64,000 bases of DNA, taken from Ochromonas danica (lineage: Eukaryota > Sar > Chrysophyceae > Chromulinales > Chromulinaceae). A model generated the notes under the pieces. It saw nothing but the letters and a program-made list of their open reading frames with translations, made no database searches and had not been told where the DNA came from. The stretch lies in assembly GCA_015146655.1 (NCBI GenBank), contig VKHL01000001.1, positions 241,501 to 305,500 on the forward strand, in the 5' to 3' direction. Shown here one piece after another: positions 11,901 through 24,027 of this stretch; positions within the stretch are counted from its first letter, which is position 1, and each line of letters starts with the position of its first letter. Position numbers and translations under genes: made by a program.

Positions 11901-12578
11901 ATGACCAACACCACCACAACCACCGCACCACAAGATCAACTTCTCTCTAACTTGGGATTGATTTTATTTGCAACTTTACCACTTTATCACTGGTATCGGA
12001 TTTGGCAAGTAAGAAAAGGACAAGAATTGAAAACCTATAATGGTAGCTGTCATTGTGGAGAAGTCTGCTTCACTGTCAAGGCTGCCAAACATCTCGTAGT
12101 CTGGGACTGCAACTGCTCTATCTGTTATATGAAGAAGAATTGGCATTTCATTGTTCCTGCCAAGGATTTTCGTGTCACTTCTGGTAAGTCTTATTTCTTA
12201 TATCTTTCATCCTAACATCCAACATCATCACGTTTCGTCATCATTATCTTCTTCTCCCTGCTGGTATTGTTAATCAGGTGCAGACTTCCTCACTGAGTAT
12301 CGATTTAACACCAAGATGGCCAAACATCTCTTTTGTAAGAAGTGCGGAGTACAGGCTTTCTATATCCCTCGATCCAATCCAGATGGTGTGGCCGTGACTT
12401 TGGCCTGCATCAAGCAGAGCGAGGTGAGCTTCTACACTCCTCTGCTAGCCTTTATCCTCTTATCTTCTCCACACTCTCTCATTAGATTGAATCCGTGGAA
12501 GTTCGTGGTTTTGATGGTAACAATTGGGAGAGCTTCTACAAGACGTCGAACATCCAGCAGTTCAGTCAGTCTGCCTAG
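11901..12578 (+). CDS. GFA/CENP-V domain zinc protein with N-terminal anchor
   Basis: Three exons (11901-12183, 12278-12423 and 12486-12578) give 173 aa. Residues 15-32 are hydrophobic and look like a membrane anchor or an uncleaved signal. The GFA fold follows, with zinc ligands in GSCHCGEVCF, CNCSIC and FCKKCG. This is the pattern CxC...CxxC...CxxC seen in CENP-V and in enzymes once called glutathione-dependent formaldehyde-activating. The last exon ends with VRGFDGNNWE, a common C-terminal element of the family. Members have been linked to S-(hydroxymethyl)glutathione or other small-molecule binding. The function of single-domain algal copies is not settled. Both introns preserve the frame exactly. 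Confidence 0.85.
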
Positions 12579-12798
12579 CTCAATAGAATTCATGATTCAA
12601 GCTATTACCACATTAATGATGCAGTTAGTTCTTAGTCATAGAGTGGATTAATGTCATATACCATAGAAATGTTATTGCTCGTGATCAAATTATGGCGATA
12701 ATTTAACTCACGCTGATCGTTCAATAAGGTAGTAGTGCTATAGTGGAAATGATTGATTGCTAATGCTATTTCCATTTCTTTTGCGCATTGATTCACAC

Positions 12799-15700
12799 TT
12801 ATTTCCTTTCTCCTTGTCTCAATTGCATTCTGTGCTTATCAGTAAGGAGAGGTGCCAGTAATGCTGGAGTGTGTGGTCGAATGTGAAGACCGCTGATAGA
12901 TCGACTTAACTCAAGCCAGCTATTCTCCCCAACATTTTCGGGAGGAGCAACAACAGTGCTCATTGGATTCATACTAACTGAATATCTCTTCTGGATATCG
13001 GTAGGAGGAGCATATTGCCTTCGCAAAGATGCTGGCGCTGTCACCAAACGCCGAGCAACAACATTACCTTTTGCCTCATCTTGCATCTCAGCTCGCATCT
13101 TAATGGTGTCCGAAAGAGCTCTTCGATTCTGTTCTCCAATGACTCCGCCGTCAATGTTCTCTGGAGAGGATGAACGCTCTCTCACCAGCCAGCGATTGAA
13201 GTTCCTTAGCTTGGAAGACAACTGAATGTATCTTAACAGTTGATCCTCCATGCTTTCCATGGACGAAGCCCGCGATCGATCACCCATTTCTACATCGGCA
13301 CGAGGTCGAGGTCTAGTTTGAGCCTCCTTGGCCTCTTCCTCTTCCCCTTTCTCTGCCTCCTTTCCCTCAGGCTCTTGCAGCTCCTCCTTTTCTTCAAGAT
13401 CTCCGGGATCCTTGAGATCTGTAACATGATGTTCGCCCAATATAATTAGTCCCACAACTTTGATTACGTCTACTACTCCCAAGACAAGAAAAGAGAAGAA
13501 CCAGACGATGAGGATATCTGTAACGTACAGCTCTCCAAACACACGAATGGTTCCAGCGAAAACTGATAGCACAATGCATCCCAAGAACACTGCAATAATA
13601 AGAGAATAATGTGGAAAATAGGAATTCCAAAGAAAGCTCGAAGCTCTTGTTGAAAAGATGAGAAACTCTGTGGACAGCGCCAGTTGTAGCCACACGGCGC
13701 TCTGGGCCTGTGCTGAACAATTGAAAATATTGAAGTCGTCGTGAAAGAATCCTGTCTTATGAGCAAAGAAGGCCCAAAACATGGTAATAGCTGCTTGGAA
13801 TATACCTAATAATGTGGCCAACGATAGAATTTTGATGACGTCGGGATTATCAGGTTGTGCAGATGCTTTTTGATTGTCATATGCAATGGGCATCATAGTG
13901 AGGTCATTGAATAGAGCCAACAGAACAACAAGCAGTGGTCTAACAGCACATCCAGCAATATATATCAAAAGTGATAAAGACATCACTATTTGGATAGTGG
14001 CTGCAAGGCGGTAGATTACATAAGCCCGTAGTTTACGAAAGATCCTTCTGCTTTCAATCAAAGCATGATATACCGGTGAAAGTCCAGGTGTTGTCAATAT
14101 AATAGATGCCGCATTCTTGGCTGCATCTGTCGCTCCGTCAACTGCAATACCACACTGAGCTGCGGAAAGAGCGGAAACATCATTCACTCCATCTCCAGTC
14201 ATTCCCACCACTGATCGATATCGCTCTCTTAGACTAAGAACAATCTGACGCTTATCCTGTGGTAGAACTTCAGCAAATCCATCTGCTTCGTATATTTTCT
14301 GATCTCTATCGGACTCATCGCGTATTTCCAGACCATGATAGAATCGATCTTGCTTCAAGCCAATCAATCTCGCTGTTTCCTTCCCGATATTCAACTGATC
14401 ACCTGTGACCATCTTAACAGATACTCCAGCATTACGCAAGCAACTGATTGTTCGTGCTGTGTCGTGGCGGGGAGGATCAAGTATAGGTATCATACCTACA
14501 AATTGAAATGGCTCGGAACCAACTTTGACAGAGACTCCTAAGGACTTGTAGCCGCGCTCGCTGAAGGATTGAGTTGTAGTCATAACTTCCTTCATGACGG
14601 ACTCATGATTTTGGACCCTCCATTGATCTTCTGCATCGTCTTCACCTCCATCAGATGTATCGATGACTTTATTTGGAAGACCTTTTGCTATCCGCACTTC
14701 TCCCCATCTTGGATGAGTGTACACCCATAAAGTGCGCTTGTATGTTGATGTGAATCCCACTGTTCGCTTGATGTGATACTCCGGGATGTTGCTTTTCACT
14801 TCAGGTGGTGCTTTCATTTCGAAGAAGATTAAACAAGCTCGATCTATGGGGTCGTCCTCTTTGTCAGGATTTGAAGCCAGTCTGAGATATAACAGTAAGT
14901 CATTGAGATGATATCCACTCTGCAAACTCACTGAATCTCTGAGGATGGATAGTCGGGCAGACGTTAATGTTCCTGTTTTATCTGAACAAAGAATGGTCAT
15001 GCTACTAATATCCTGCAGTGCTGGAAGAGATGTCACGATTGCATTATATTCCCTCGCCATGTAACCAGCTCCCAAGGCCATCGTCACTTGTAAGACTAAA
15101 GGTAATGCCACAGGAACAGAGGCAACCATAATGGATAAGATAGTCAGTAACAACGGTCGAATACCAGCGGGTGTGAAGAGATTCTCGCGAACTCCTCTCA
15201 GTATAAAGATGACAAATACATCGATGAGTGATAAAGAAATGACTATCTTTACTGTCAGTAAGATCTTTGATTCGAAAACAGAGATCTTTTTCTGTGACTT
15301 ATCTTGCATCACTGCTTCTTGTGTCTTGCCAATCTCTGTGTTCGATCCTGTTCTTCGAACCAAGGCATAAGCTTCTCCTGCCAGAATTGTCATGCCCCCT
15401 AATATTCTCTTTCCGAATGTATCAGATGGGTATTTCCTTGGCATGGATTCCCCAGTCAAGGCTGCTGTGTCAACAGATAGCACATCACCTTCAATCCAGT
15501 CTACATCAGCTGCCACCATATCACCACCAGTGAGTAGAATGACATCTCCTGGTACTAAGAGACGAGCTAACATCTGTTGAGCTTTTCCATCTCGTACTAA
15601 GACAACTTTTTGTTCCATTTTATTAGTAAGTTCATTCTATTAATAGTAAGCAATAAGAATGAATGAATGAAAAGCTAAATGTGATGATGAGGAAGAGACG

Positions 15701-16023
15701 GTGTTGCTTACTAAGCTATTTCTTGCTTTAATTTCTTCATGATATCCCACACAAGCATTAGCAATGAGGATAACAAGAATGACGGCAAAATCTTCATATG
15801 ATGTCACAGCTAGAGCAATGACACAAGATGCTTCTAAGATATAGGGCATAAGACCAAGAAATTGATAAGCAAATAACTTCCATGCTGATACTTCAATATG
15901 TTTTAATTCATTATATCCCACTTCTTCATACAATCTCTCTGCTTCAGCTGTGGTTAGACCTTGTCTACCATGATCTCCTACTGAAGTAGTGACATCCTGA
16001 TTATTATTATTATTATCAGTCAT
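12799..16023 (-). CDS. P-type (P3A) plasma-membrane H+-ATPase
   Basis: Two exons (16023-15712 and 15636-12799) around a 75-nt intron give 1049 aa. It pumps protons out of the cell using ATP. Visible landmarks are TGES at about residue 165, the phosphorylated Asp323 in CSDKTGTLT, MVTGDQ, and the hinge TGDGVNDVSAL. In the sixth membrane segment FNDLTMM keeps the Asp that binds the proton in fungal and plant pumps. The N-terminal cation-ATPase segment GLTTAEAERLYEEVGYNEL and ten likely membrane spans are present. The C-terminal tail of about 200 residues is cytosolic, charged and partly coiled-coil. It is unrelated in sequence to the plant 14-3-3 tail and is a likely regulatory domain. It is divergent from the mL46 gene. 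Confidence 0.93.
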
Positions 16024-16374
16024 GATGATTGTCTTATATGATGATGAGTGAGTATACTGTTCTGTTCTCCTTCGTTCTCCCCACTCTGTTTGTTAGTGAT
16101 TTGTTTTGTTTCTTCTTGTGATCCAATGATGATGATAATGCTTGTTGTTGTTGGTGGGAGAAGAGAGAGAGAGAGGGCCTGCTGCGACTGCATGTGTGGG
16201 TAGTACTATTGCGTGTTGTTGGTGTGAGTAGTACTATTGCGTGTTGTTGGTATTGGAGTGAACACGAAACTTCAGATACCCGAAACTCCAAATATCCGAG
16301 AGATGTGTGAGGAGAAGGACAAGCTGTTGTTGTGGCGGCATCAAAAGCACCACTGCCGAGTGAAGAAATAGAGG
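16024..16374. other. divergent spacer between H+-ATPase and mL46 with a 28-bp tandem duplication
   Basis: 351 bp without a gene. A 28-bp unit containing TAGTACTATTGCGTGTTGTT occurs twice in tandem (about 16,195-16,251) with one mismatch. The rest is plain sequence with a short GA run. Confidence 0.6.
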
Positions 16375-17598
16375 ATGATGATGATGAATGCTGGTCGGAG
16401 AATCCCTAGTCTTTCTACTAACTCTGCTGTGAGAAGACTTCTGTCCACAGTAAGTGAGACTCCAAAGAAACCTTTTCGTCCTGTACGAAAAGTTCGAGGT
16501 CGTCGACCTGTTCTCCTCGAACAGGAAGCACGTAATGCCCAATTAGAAGAGAAAGCATTGAAAGAAAATCTTCCTTGGCGTATTGTTGGCTCTGTGTAAG
16601 TTGTTTATGATAAAGATGATTATTGACTATAGTAACTGAGCATGATGATGATGATGACTCAACTCACTCAACTCATTCATTGTTGGTTTTAGTGTTCTTC
16701 ATCGCTACCCTGTCATCACTCCTGATCTTGAGCAATGGGAGATTGACTTTGAAAACCTGAAAAATAAAAAGCAAGAAATGCATGGTGAAGTAAGTTCTAC
16801 TTTGGTCATGATTGACTTGTGTTAAAGTTGGTTCTTATTGCTATTGCTATTGTCTAATTATTATTATTGTTATTATTATTTGTCTTATTCTGTTATTAGC
16901 ATTTACTGAGTCTGGTCAGCGAGGATTCAAAAGAAACTTTAGGACTTACACTTCCAGAAATTGTGAGTATCTTTTACTTTCTATTTTTCTGATAAATGAT
17001 CTGTTTGGACTGATTCTGGTTATTGTATTTGATGCATGTTGTTGTTGTTGTTAGACTCATGAAGATGTTTTGCTGTCATTGCCATTTGAGCCTGCACCTC
17101 GTGTCACTGAAGCAGGTCAGCTAACAGTCAGTCATTCTCATTACTCTACTATTCTCTAATGTTAAACATCTGCTCTTAGATAAGACGGATAATAGAAGAT
17201 CAGTGGAAAGAAAGTTGCAAGAATCTCTCTTCCTTGTCGTCAAACGTAACCGTGAAAATTATAGTTGGCAATTCCCACAAGGCAAGTGGTTAGAAGGTGA
17301 AACCTTGCGCCAAACATCTGAACGTGTTTTGAAACGTGCTATCGGCGAGGTCTCGTACTATCCAATTGGAAATTTCCCTGTTGGCCACTACTTATATGAA
17401 TATCCAGAGGAAATGAAGCAACAGCGTAAAGCCTTTGGAGCCAAAATATTCTTCCATCGGATTGGTTATACTTCTGGCGATGATTTCAAGTTTGAGACAA
17501 GGCTGTACAAAGACTACGTATGGGTAACTAGAAGTGAATTAGGCGAGTATTTTGATGAGGAAACTGCAAAATACATGCAATTCATGGTTCCATATTAG
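16375..17598 (+). CDS. mitochondrial ribosomal protein mL46 (Nudix fold)
   Basis: Five exons (16375-16595, 16693-16789, 16900-16962, 17055-17115 and 17180-17598) give 286 aa, close to animal mL46. The N-terminus (Met-rich, then RRIPSLSTNSAVRRLLS) is a basic, Ser-rich mitochondrial presequence. The core has VVLHRYPVITPDLEQWE, typical of the mL46 N-domain, and then a Nudix-like fold with WQFPQGKWLEGETLRQTSERVL. This segment lacks the full catalytic Nudix box (REXXEE), as expected for the ribosomal protein. It is part of the large mitoribosomal subunit. All four introns are GT-AG and hold frame. The start is the first of four tandem ATG codons (16375-16386); any of these would serve. Confidence 0.9.
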
Positions 17599-18129
17599 GA
17601 AACTTTAGCTAACAGCGTGATAGACATGTCATTATAACAATGATAAATAGTTGTCTATTGTTGAATTACCATTACCCTGCTTGAGTGTTTTAATCCACAG
17701 ATTAAAGTTACTCTGGATTGACCAGGTTTAAACTACTTGTTAATCCTTTGAAGGATATTATTTTTCCTTTCATATCAATCAACAACTCTTCTAATATATT
17801 ATCATTTGATTGCCTGGTCTATGGAGGCCAGTAGGTTCTCTCCACTCATGATGATGGTCGAAACAGCCAAAGCAATGATGAATATATATGTCAATTTGTG
17901 ATGCATCAAAAGCCAACCTCTCATGCAAAATACAGATTAAAGACTTATATTACATCACAGAAAACATCTGATAGCATGAAGGTGAGAATCAACATCACTT
18001 AGACTAAGGTAGAGGTAGTGACAGTATCAAATGGATAGTGTACATAGTGACTATAGCCCTACTATCCCCAGGTCACAGTATAGAACAGCACAGTACAGCA
18101 TAGTATGGCGCAGTATAGGGGATTTGATG
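17599..18129. other. tail-to-tail spacer with CAGTATAG-like minirepeats
   Basis: 531 bp between the mL46 and BTB gene ends, the longest 3' spacer here. Around 18,074-18,120 there are degenerate repeats of CAGTATAG/CAGTACAG type. I see no ORF or RNA gene. Confidence 0.5.
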
Positions 18130-18740
18130 TCAACGTGTTGCTGTCATGTTAATATGTGGACTAAAGTTGACCACTTGATCTGTTGGGATATTCTCAATAG
18201 CACGTTGAAGACTTTCTAGTCGATAGTAGGATGCTTCTTTATAGAGCTCTTTGAGTGTGTCAAGTTCATTAGGTAGCTTACGTGACCGCAGGAAAGAGAG
18301 AATATGACGGAATAGCCACCAATCACGATCAAAATAGAAAGTTCCATCTGGTAAAGGTGTGATCAATGGTTTTATTCTACAAATTGTAGCTAAGAGAGAA
18401 TACGGGTCAACAGTGAGTACTTCCACAGTCGTCTCAAAGATCTGTCCACCAACATTAATTGTGATGACAGTGTCGGGTGTGTGGAAGACAAACTCTTCTT
18501 TAGCCAATACTCTAAACATAACACAACGCATGTTATAACAAAGGTCTATTAGAGGACAGTCTAATAGACAACAACAGGTCAGAGGTGTCTGTCTTACTCA
18601 TCCATCTCTTGTTGTGTTTTGTTTTTGAGTTGAGCAATTTTCAACCAAACATCTTGTAATAACTTACTTTCTCGATCTAATTCTGAATTATAGTCATCTA
18701 ATTCTTTCCAGAGTTTTTTAAAGTCTAATTCATTAAACAT
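18130..18740 (-). CDS. BTB/T1-domain protein (KCTD-like)
   Basis: Two exons (18740-18598 and 18511-18130) give 174 aa. Exon 1 codes for a helical, charged N-terminus of about 48 residues with heptad spacing, a probable coiled coil. Exon 2 holds a T1-type BTB fold: ITINVGGQIFETTVEVL, FYFDRDWWLFRHILSFLR and LKELYKEASYYRLESL. This is the pattern of potassium-channel tetramerisation (KCTD) proteins, which form pentamers or tetramers and often serve as Cullin-3 adaptors. No channel segment or other domain follows the BTB fold, so a partner or substrate cannot be named. It is divergent from the AAGAB gene with a 355-bp spacer. Confidence 0.85.
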
Positions 18741-19095
18741 CTTCTTCTATTTCTTCTTCTATAGAAAAATAAAGGCAATAAATAATGCTTGGGGAGCAGT
18801 TGATTCTATCCCATCCCGTCAACATTCGAAACGAACAGAGCAGTGAGCCAAATATCTTGAATTTAGAGATCTAGATTTAGAGAGAGATCCAAATGTAGAA
18901 AATTGGAGATCTGGAGATTCTTCAGAAGGTGGTCAAGCGGGGGTCAAAGAAGGCAAAGAAAGCTGAAAGGAAAGCTGAAAAGGCAAAATTCAATTACAAT
19001 TACTTCTTCTTTGAAGTGTCAGTCAATTGATTCATTGTCAGTATTAAGTTAACAGGATTATTGATTATTGTACTTTGTGAAGCAATGATTTGAGA
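18741..19095. other. divergent spacer between BTB and AAGAB genes
   Basis: 355 bp with no gene seen. It has several AGATCT/ATTTAGAGA repeats at 18,858-18,925. It presumably holds promoters for both neighbours. Confidence 0.4.
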
Positions 19096-20348
19096 ATGAC
19101 ACTTGTTTTACTTGGACCTTTACCTCATATTCATCAATTAGCTCATTGCTTGATAGACTATGATAATCTGACTAAGAGGTAAGTCATACGATATAACACT
19201 GTACTGTCTCTCTGATGCTCTCCCAATACACACTGTTTCTCACGCTTATCAAGATACCCTCCTTTAAAGACTTCCACTAATCCCTTCATTGTCTTTCTTC
19301 CTGTGTGTGTGTGTGTGTGTTTGTGTGCGTAGGGAGAATGCTACGCTACCATCACCTGCTGCTGATCTCTCCTCCCAACAAGAGAGATTAGATTGGGAGA
19401 TTGAGAACAAGTACTATAATGCAAAGATCAACCTTCTACTAAAGGCTATTACGTCTGACCTTCCTACTGAACTCATCGATTATGAAGGTCTGATTGTGGT
19501 CATTCCAGAAAACCCACAGGTTTTGATACAGTCTTTCTATCTCTCTATTACCAACCTATCTACTATGTGGTGATGACGTCTGGGTAATGCTTTGTGTGTT
19601 AGTTTGATCTGAAGCAAGTGGGTCATATTTTGGGAAGAGCGGAAGGTAGTAATGAACTAAGACTACTAGTTCGCTTCGAGGTACTGTAGATTAATGGTAG
19701 TAATTTGACATGTTGAAAAACTGAGAGGCTTTCTTTGTCTCAGCAGGAAAGTGATTTAGATGAAGCTGATAGTGAGGCTTTCACTCTATTTGCTTTGGAC
19801 CATGGCTTCGAGTATATTGAGATCAACCCTTCTGCTCTTGTGAAAGGTATTTTTCCATTAATCTCCTCCCTTCATATCTCTTTGATCATTCTTGAATACT
19901 ACTATGTTGTGCAGATCATGAATCGCGAGAAAAGGTTGGTTTGCCTCGTGTTATGGAGGCAATTGAGTCGCACATGTGGACGACCATGCAACGAAAGCCT
20001 AAAGGTCCAGTTGCAGGACATCACAAGGCTGAGAATGAGGAAGTCAGTAAGCGTGCATCAACCAGCAGCGACTTTCTTCCAACTCCTCCAGCCACCGTCT
20101 GCAGTTCTACTGACCCAAGAGCTTTCTCTCTAGACCCCACTCTTGAACTACCTGCTATTCCGCAAGAAGATGAAGAAGATCTGGGTTTGGAAGATCTTGT
20201 GCACACAATGATGCAAGCGCGCAATCTGCGGGAACAAGTTGAAAAGGGTCAAATGAGTGATGCTCAGCGACGCGAGCAGGCTGCACAGTTCGCTCTCAAA
20301 CTGATGGAGATGTTAGAATTGGAAGAAAGTAGTGAGGAAGAATCCTAA
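19096..20348 (+). CDS. AAGAB/p34-like AP-complex assembly chaperone
   Basis: Five exons (19096-19178, 19333-19519, 19603-19680, 19744-19846 and 19915-20348) give 294 aa. The N-terminal half looks like the pseudo-GTPase domain of AAGAB/IRC6 (WEIENKYYNAKINL, YEGLIVVIPE), and ALDHGFEYIEINPSAL and VGLPRVMEAIESHMW fit the family. The C-terminal helix, LVHTMMQARNLREQV ... EQAAQFALKLMEML, ends in an acidic SSEEES tail like human AAGAB. The family binds alpha and gamma adaptins and guides AP-2 and AP-1 assembly in the cytosol. The usual P-loop is not visible in exon 1. Intron 1 ends in a TG repeat against the acceptor, and the exon 4 acceptor is a CAGCAG tandem. Confidence 0.78.
19302..19332 (+). repeat. 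TG repeat against the 3' splice site, AAGAB intron 1
   Basis: (TG)n at 19,302-19,320 continues as TTGTGTGCGTAG, ending at the acceptor at 19,332. It takes the place of a pyrimidine tract. Confidence 0.85.
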
Positions 20349-20471
20349 TTTTATTTTGTATAGCTGATTGTAAGTTGTGAATAGCGGAAAGAATTCAGCA
20401 GGAAGGTTTGTGAGGAGCGACATCAGGAGCTCTGAGTAAATTTACAGCTATCAGTCCATCGCATAACTTGT

Positions 20472-21084
<613 letters not shown>

Positions 21085-21297
21085 TTATATGATCGAGTCG
21101 CAGTGGGTCACAGTGGCTGGCTGGTTTATGTGGTTCGCAGCAGGTTGTCAAACTACACTTTCTGCGTCTAAAACTCATAATATGAGGACTTCGTGTGGCT
21201 TCTCGTCCTTCCCTAACTTCCCACCAACCAAAGAGGTTTGTGGCTGGAAAAACACCTTACGACGAAAGTGTTTTTCAGGCAGAATGTGCTTGGAAAC

Positions 21298-22366
21298 ATG
21301 AAATTCATGGTATCCATATCTAGTACCACTCTTCTTCTCTTGAGTAGTAGTAGTCGTAGTCTCTTCAGATCGACTGCCTTGTCATCTAAGCTCAACGTAG
21401 TAAGACACATGAGTGCTTTTCATAGCGTAGAGAGTCCAAAGACTCTCTCTGTGGCCCTTTGTCAATTAGCGGTAGGAAGTGATAAAACACAGAATATTGC
21501 CAATGCTGCTCAAGTCATTGATTCCTCTGCTGGTGCCGAATTAGTGGTATGAACTTTTTCTCTGTTCTCTTCTATCATGTGAGGTGAATTTAGGCTCAGG
21601 CTCCCTTCCTACTCGTGAATAGGTGCTTCCTGAGTGCTGGAACTCTCCCTACGGTGTCGCCAGCTTCCCAGTCTTCGCTGAGAAAGTACCCAACATTGGA
21701 GAACAACCCGATGAAGCTGATTCGCCTTCAACTGCCATGCTTGCTCTCAAGGCACGAAGTTTGAATGCCTGGATCGTTGGAGGATCCATTCCTGAGCGTG
21801 AAGGAGACAAACTCTTTAACACTTGTTTGGTATTCAACAATCATGGAGATATCGTGGGCAAGCATCGCAAGGTCCATTTGTTTGATATTGATGTGCCTGG
21901 GAAGATCACTTTCCGTGAGTCTGATAGCTTATCTCCAGGAGACAAGCCCACTTTGGTAGACACTCCATGGGGTGGCATCGGCGTTGGTATCTGCTATGAT
22001 ATTCGATTCCCTGAGTATGCTATGCTCCTTCGTGAAAAGGGAGCTCGCCTTCTTGTCTACCCTGGTGCTTTCAATATGGTCACTGGACCTGCCCACTGGG
22101 AGTTGTTGCAAAGAGCCCGTGCTGTGGACAATCAATTGTTCTGTCTGACTTGCTCCCCAGCGCGCGATGAGACAAGCGGAGGCTATGTGGCATGGGGTCA
22201 CAGCAGTGTGATTACTCCTTGGGGAGAGGTTTTAGCAACTACTGACCATCAACCATCGGTGGTTCGAGCTTCTTTAGATCTTTCAAAAATCGATGAGATG
22301 AGATCTAACATTCCATGCTGGTCTCAGAAGCGCTCAGATATATATCAATTAAAGGCGTCAATGTAA
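21298..22366 (+). CDS. omega-amidase (NIT2-type nitrilase), organelle-targeted
   Basis: Two exons (21298-21546 and 21623-22366) give 330 aa. The nitrilase triad is complete: Glu87 in LPECWNSPYG, Lys166 in KHRKVHLFDID and Cys207 in GICYDIRFPE. The flanking sequence (YPGAFNMVTGPAHWELLQRA) is very close to human NIT2, which hydrolyses alpha-ketoglutaramate and alpha-ketosuccinamate to keto acids and ammonia. The first 38 or so residues are hydrophobic, then Ser- and Arg-rich (SSSSRSLFRSTALSS), which suggests a mitochondrial or plastid presequence. The ATG at 21298 lies 221 bp from the start of the divergent ubiquitin-eS30 gene. Codon use is G/C-rich at third positions, as in that gene. Confidence 0.92.
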
Positions 22367-22413
22367 AGTTAACCAATACTTTGTTGTACTGATTATACCA
22401 AAATATTCTACTA

Positions 22414-23451
22414 CTAAAATAAGCCCAGTGCGGTAGTAACGGCGAACACCAAGAAGAGCACACCGCCAATGTAGCCAATGACCTTCTCTGACAAGAAGCG
22501 TGACATCAACGATCCTCCCACCACGGCCACTGCTGTAGCAGATCCATGCGCAGCAATAGCTCCGAGGGCAACTGCATAAGGGTTGAGAGCTGCACTGAGA
22601 GCGATGGTAGAGAGGAAGGACTTGTCTCCAATTTCGGCGGCAAAGACCAAGGAGAAAACCTGCAGGATCAATGCTACCAAGCTATTTCTCTTCTCTTTCG
22701 TTGTAGCTTCTTCAACTAACTCTTCAGCTTCTGCTTTCTCTTCTTCAATTCCAGACTGGTCATTAGGTTGTAATCGACTGGCATCAATGATGTTCTTAAT
22801 GCCAAAGTAGGCAAAGGCAGCAACTGCTAGATAGTCATCAAAAGGAATACCTTGTGTGAGAGAGGATGGTACAGCATGAAAGATTTGTCCCAACACTACA
22901 GAGATCACTGTCATGACAGCAAGTGCACCAATAGAACCAGTGAAGGAGATTAGCTTGCCATACTTGGCAGCTAGCAAGGCAGCGATGAAGAATGTCTTAT
23001 CTCCTAATTCACTGATAAAAATGAGTAAGTAAGATTGTAAGAAACCACTATTGTCTGCTGTAACAGCAGCAGAAGCAGCGACAGTTAGGTCAAGAGGGCT
23101 AGTAGAGGCAGTAGAGGCAATGGGATGGAAAAGCAATGCAAGAGTTGTTGCTAAAGCAATTCCAGCAGTTTGTCGAACAACAGGATTCTTGTAGAACTTA
23201 TCCATTTTCAAATGTTTCCATTTGTTAAACAAGGAAGGTTTATAGGATGTAGTGGATACTTCTTGTGGTTGCACATGCATACCCAAGGAGGAAGAAGATG
23301 ATGATGAAGATGAAGTGCGAAGCTTGTTGGATGAAGAGGATCCAATAGATCTTGCAATTAGTGGAACAGTGCTTGGTAGCAAAGCCCAACTATAGCTTGC
23401 AGAATAAAGCAAGGCTATAAGTAAGGTGAAGAGATATCCATAGGATTGCAT
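22414..23451 (-). CDS. GDT1/PAM71-like (UPF0016) Mn2+/Ca2+ transporter, probably plastid
   Basis: A single exon codes for 345 aa. It carries the two family signatures: ISELGDKTFFIAALLA (Glu near 147) and AAEIGDKSFLSTIAL (Glu near 270). Each sits in one of two inverted three-helix repeats, divided by an acidic loop (IEEEKAEAEELVEE). UPF0016 proteins move Mn2+ and Ca2+ against H+; PAM71 in chloroplasts supplies Mn2+ to photosystem II. The N-terminus has a signal-peptide-like core (LFTLLIALLYSASYSWA) and then a Ser/Arg/Thr-rich stretch, as in complex-plastid preproteins, although no clear Phe follows the cleavage site. Golgi GDT1 is the alternative location. It ends only 47 bp from the nitrilase stop. 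Confidence 0.9.
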   Translation of the reverse strand: MQSYGYLFTLLIALLYSASYSWALLPSTVPLIARSIGSSSSNKLRTSSSSSSSSSLGMHVQPQEVSTTSYKPSLFNKWKHLKMDKFYKNPVVRQTAGIALATTLALLFHPIASTASTSPLDLTVAASAAVTADNSGFLQSYLLIFISELGDKTFFIAALLAAKYGKLISFTGSIGALAVMTVISVVLGQIFHAVPSSLTQGIPFDDYLAVAAFAYFGIKNIIDASRLQPNDQSGIEEEKAEAEELVEEATTKEKRNSLVALILQVFSLVFAAEIGDKSFLSTIALSAALNPYAVALGAIAAHGSATAVAVVGGSLMSRFLSEKVIGYIGGVLFLVFAVTTALGLF

Positions 23452-24027
23452 GGCACAGCAGTCTTCTTCTTCTTCTTCTTGGCTGCTATGCTGTTGTGCT
23501 TGTGCATGACTGACAGAGCAGCAGTGGAAGAGAGAAACGAAGACAAGAAACGCGTTTATTGTGTGAAATGGATTTGACTCTTGATGATGATGATGATGAT
23601 GATGTTATTGGTCAATACCCGGAGCAGCTAGATAGTCAATGACTTGCTGTGTGGGTGAATGGGACAGAGCAGAGAGCACAGAGGTGGACGGACTTTGTTT
23701 GACTCTTACTCTCTCTGTGAGTGAGTTCATCCTCCATATGGATTCTACCCATGAGTGTAATTATGACTGACTCTGACTGACTGTGTATGTGCAGTGGAAA
23801 GAGCAAACAGACCATTATCTTTGACTTTCACTATGACTATAGCGGATGAGGTTTTGATTAGGATGAGGATATAGTGATCGAAATCAAATCCTATCAAATC
23901 CTGCATCACACCAGAATACAATTTGACTGACCCATTCTATCCCATCCTATGCCATTCTATCCTTCTTCCTCTCATATCAAAGACACAAGATGAGTCAGTC
24001 ATTCCAAGAGCATTTTTGAAAGCAATC
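23452..24027. other. divergent spacer between GDT1-like and ankyrin genes
   Basis: 576 bp, the longest head-to-head spacer. It has short CTT and GAT microsatellites near the GDT1 start. No ORF with an ATG is convincing. It may include an untranslated exon of the ankyrin gene. Confidence 0.4.
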
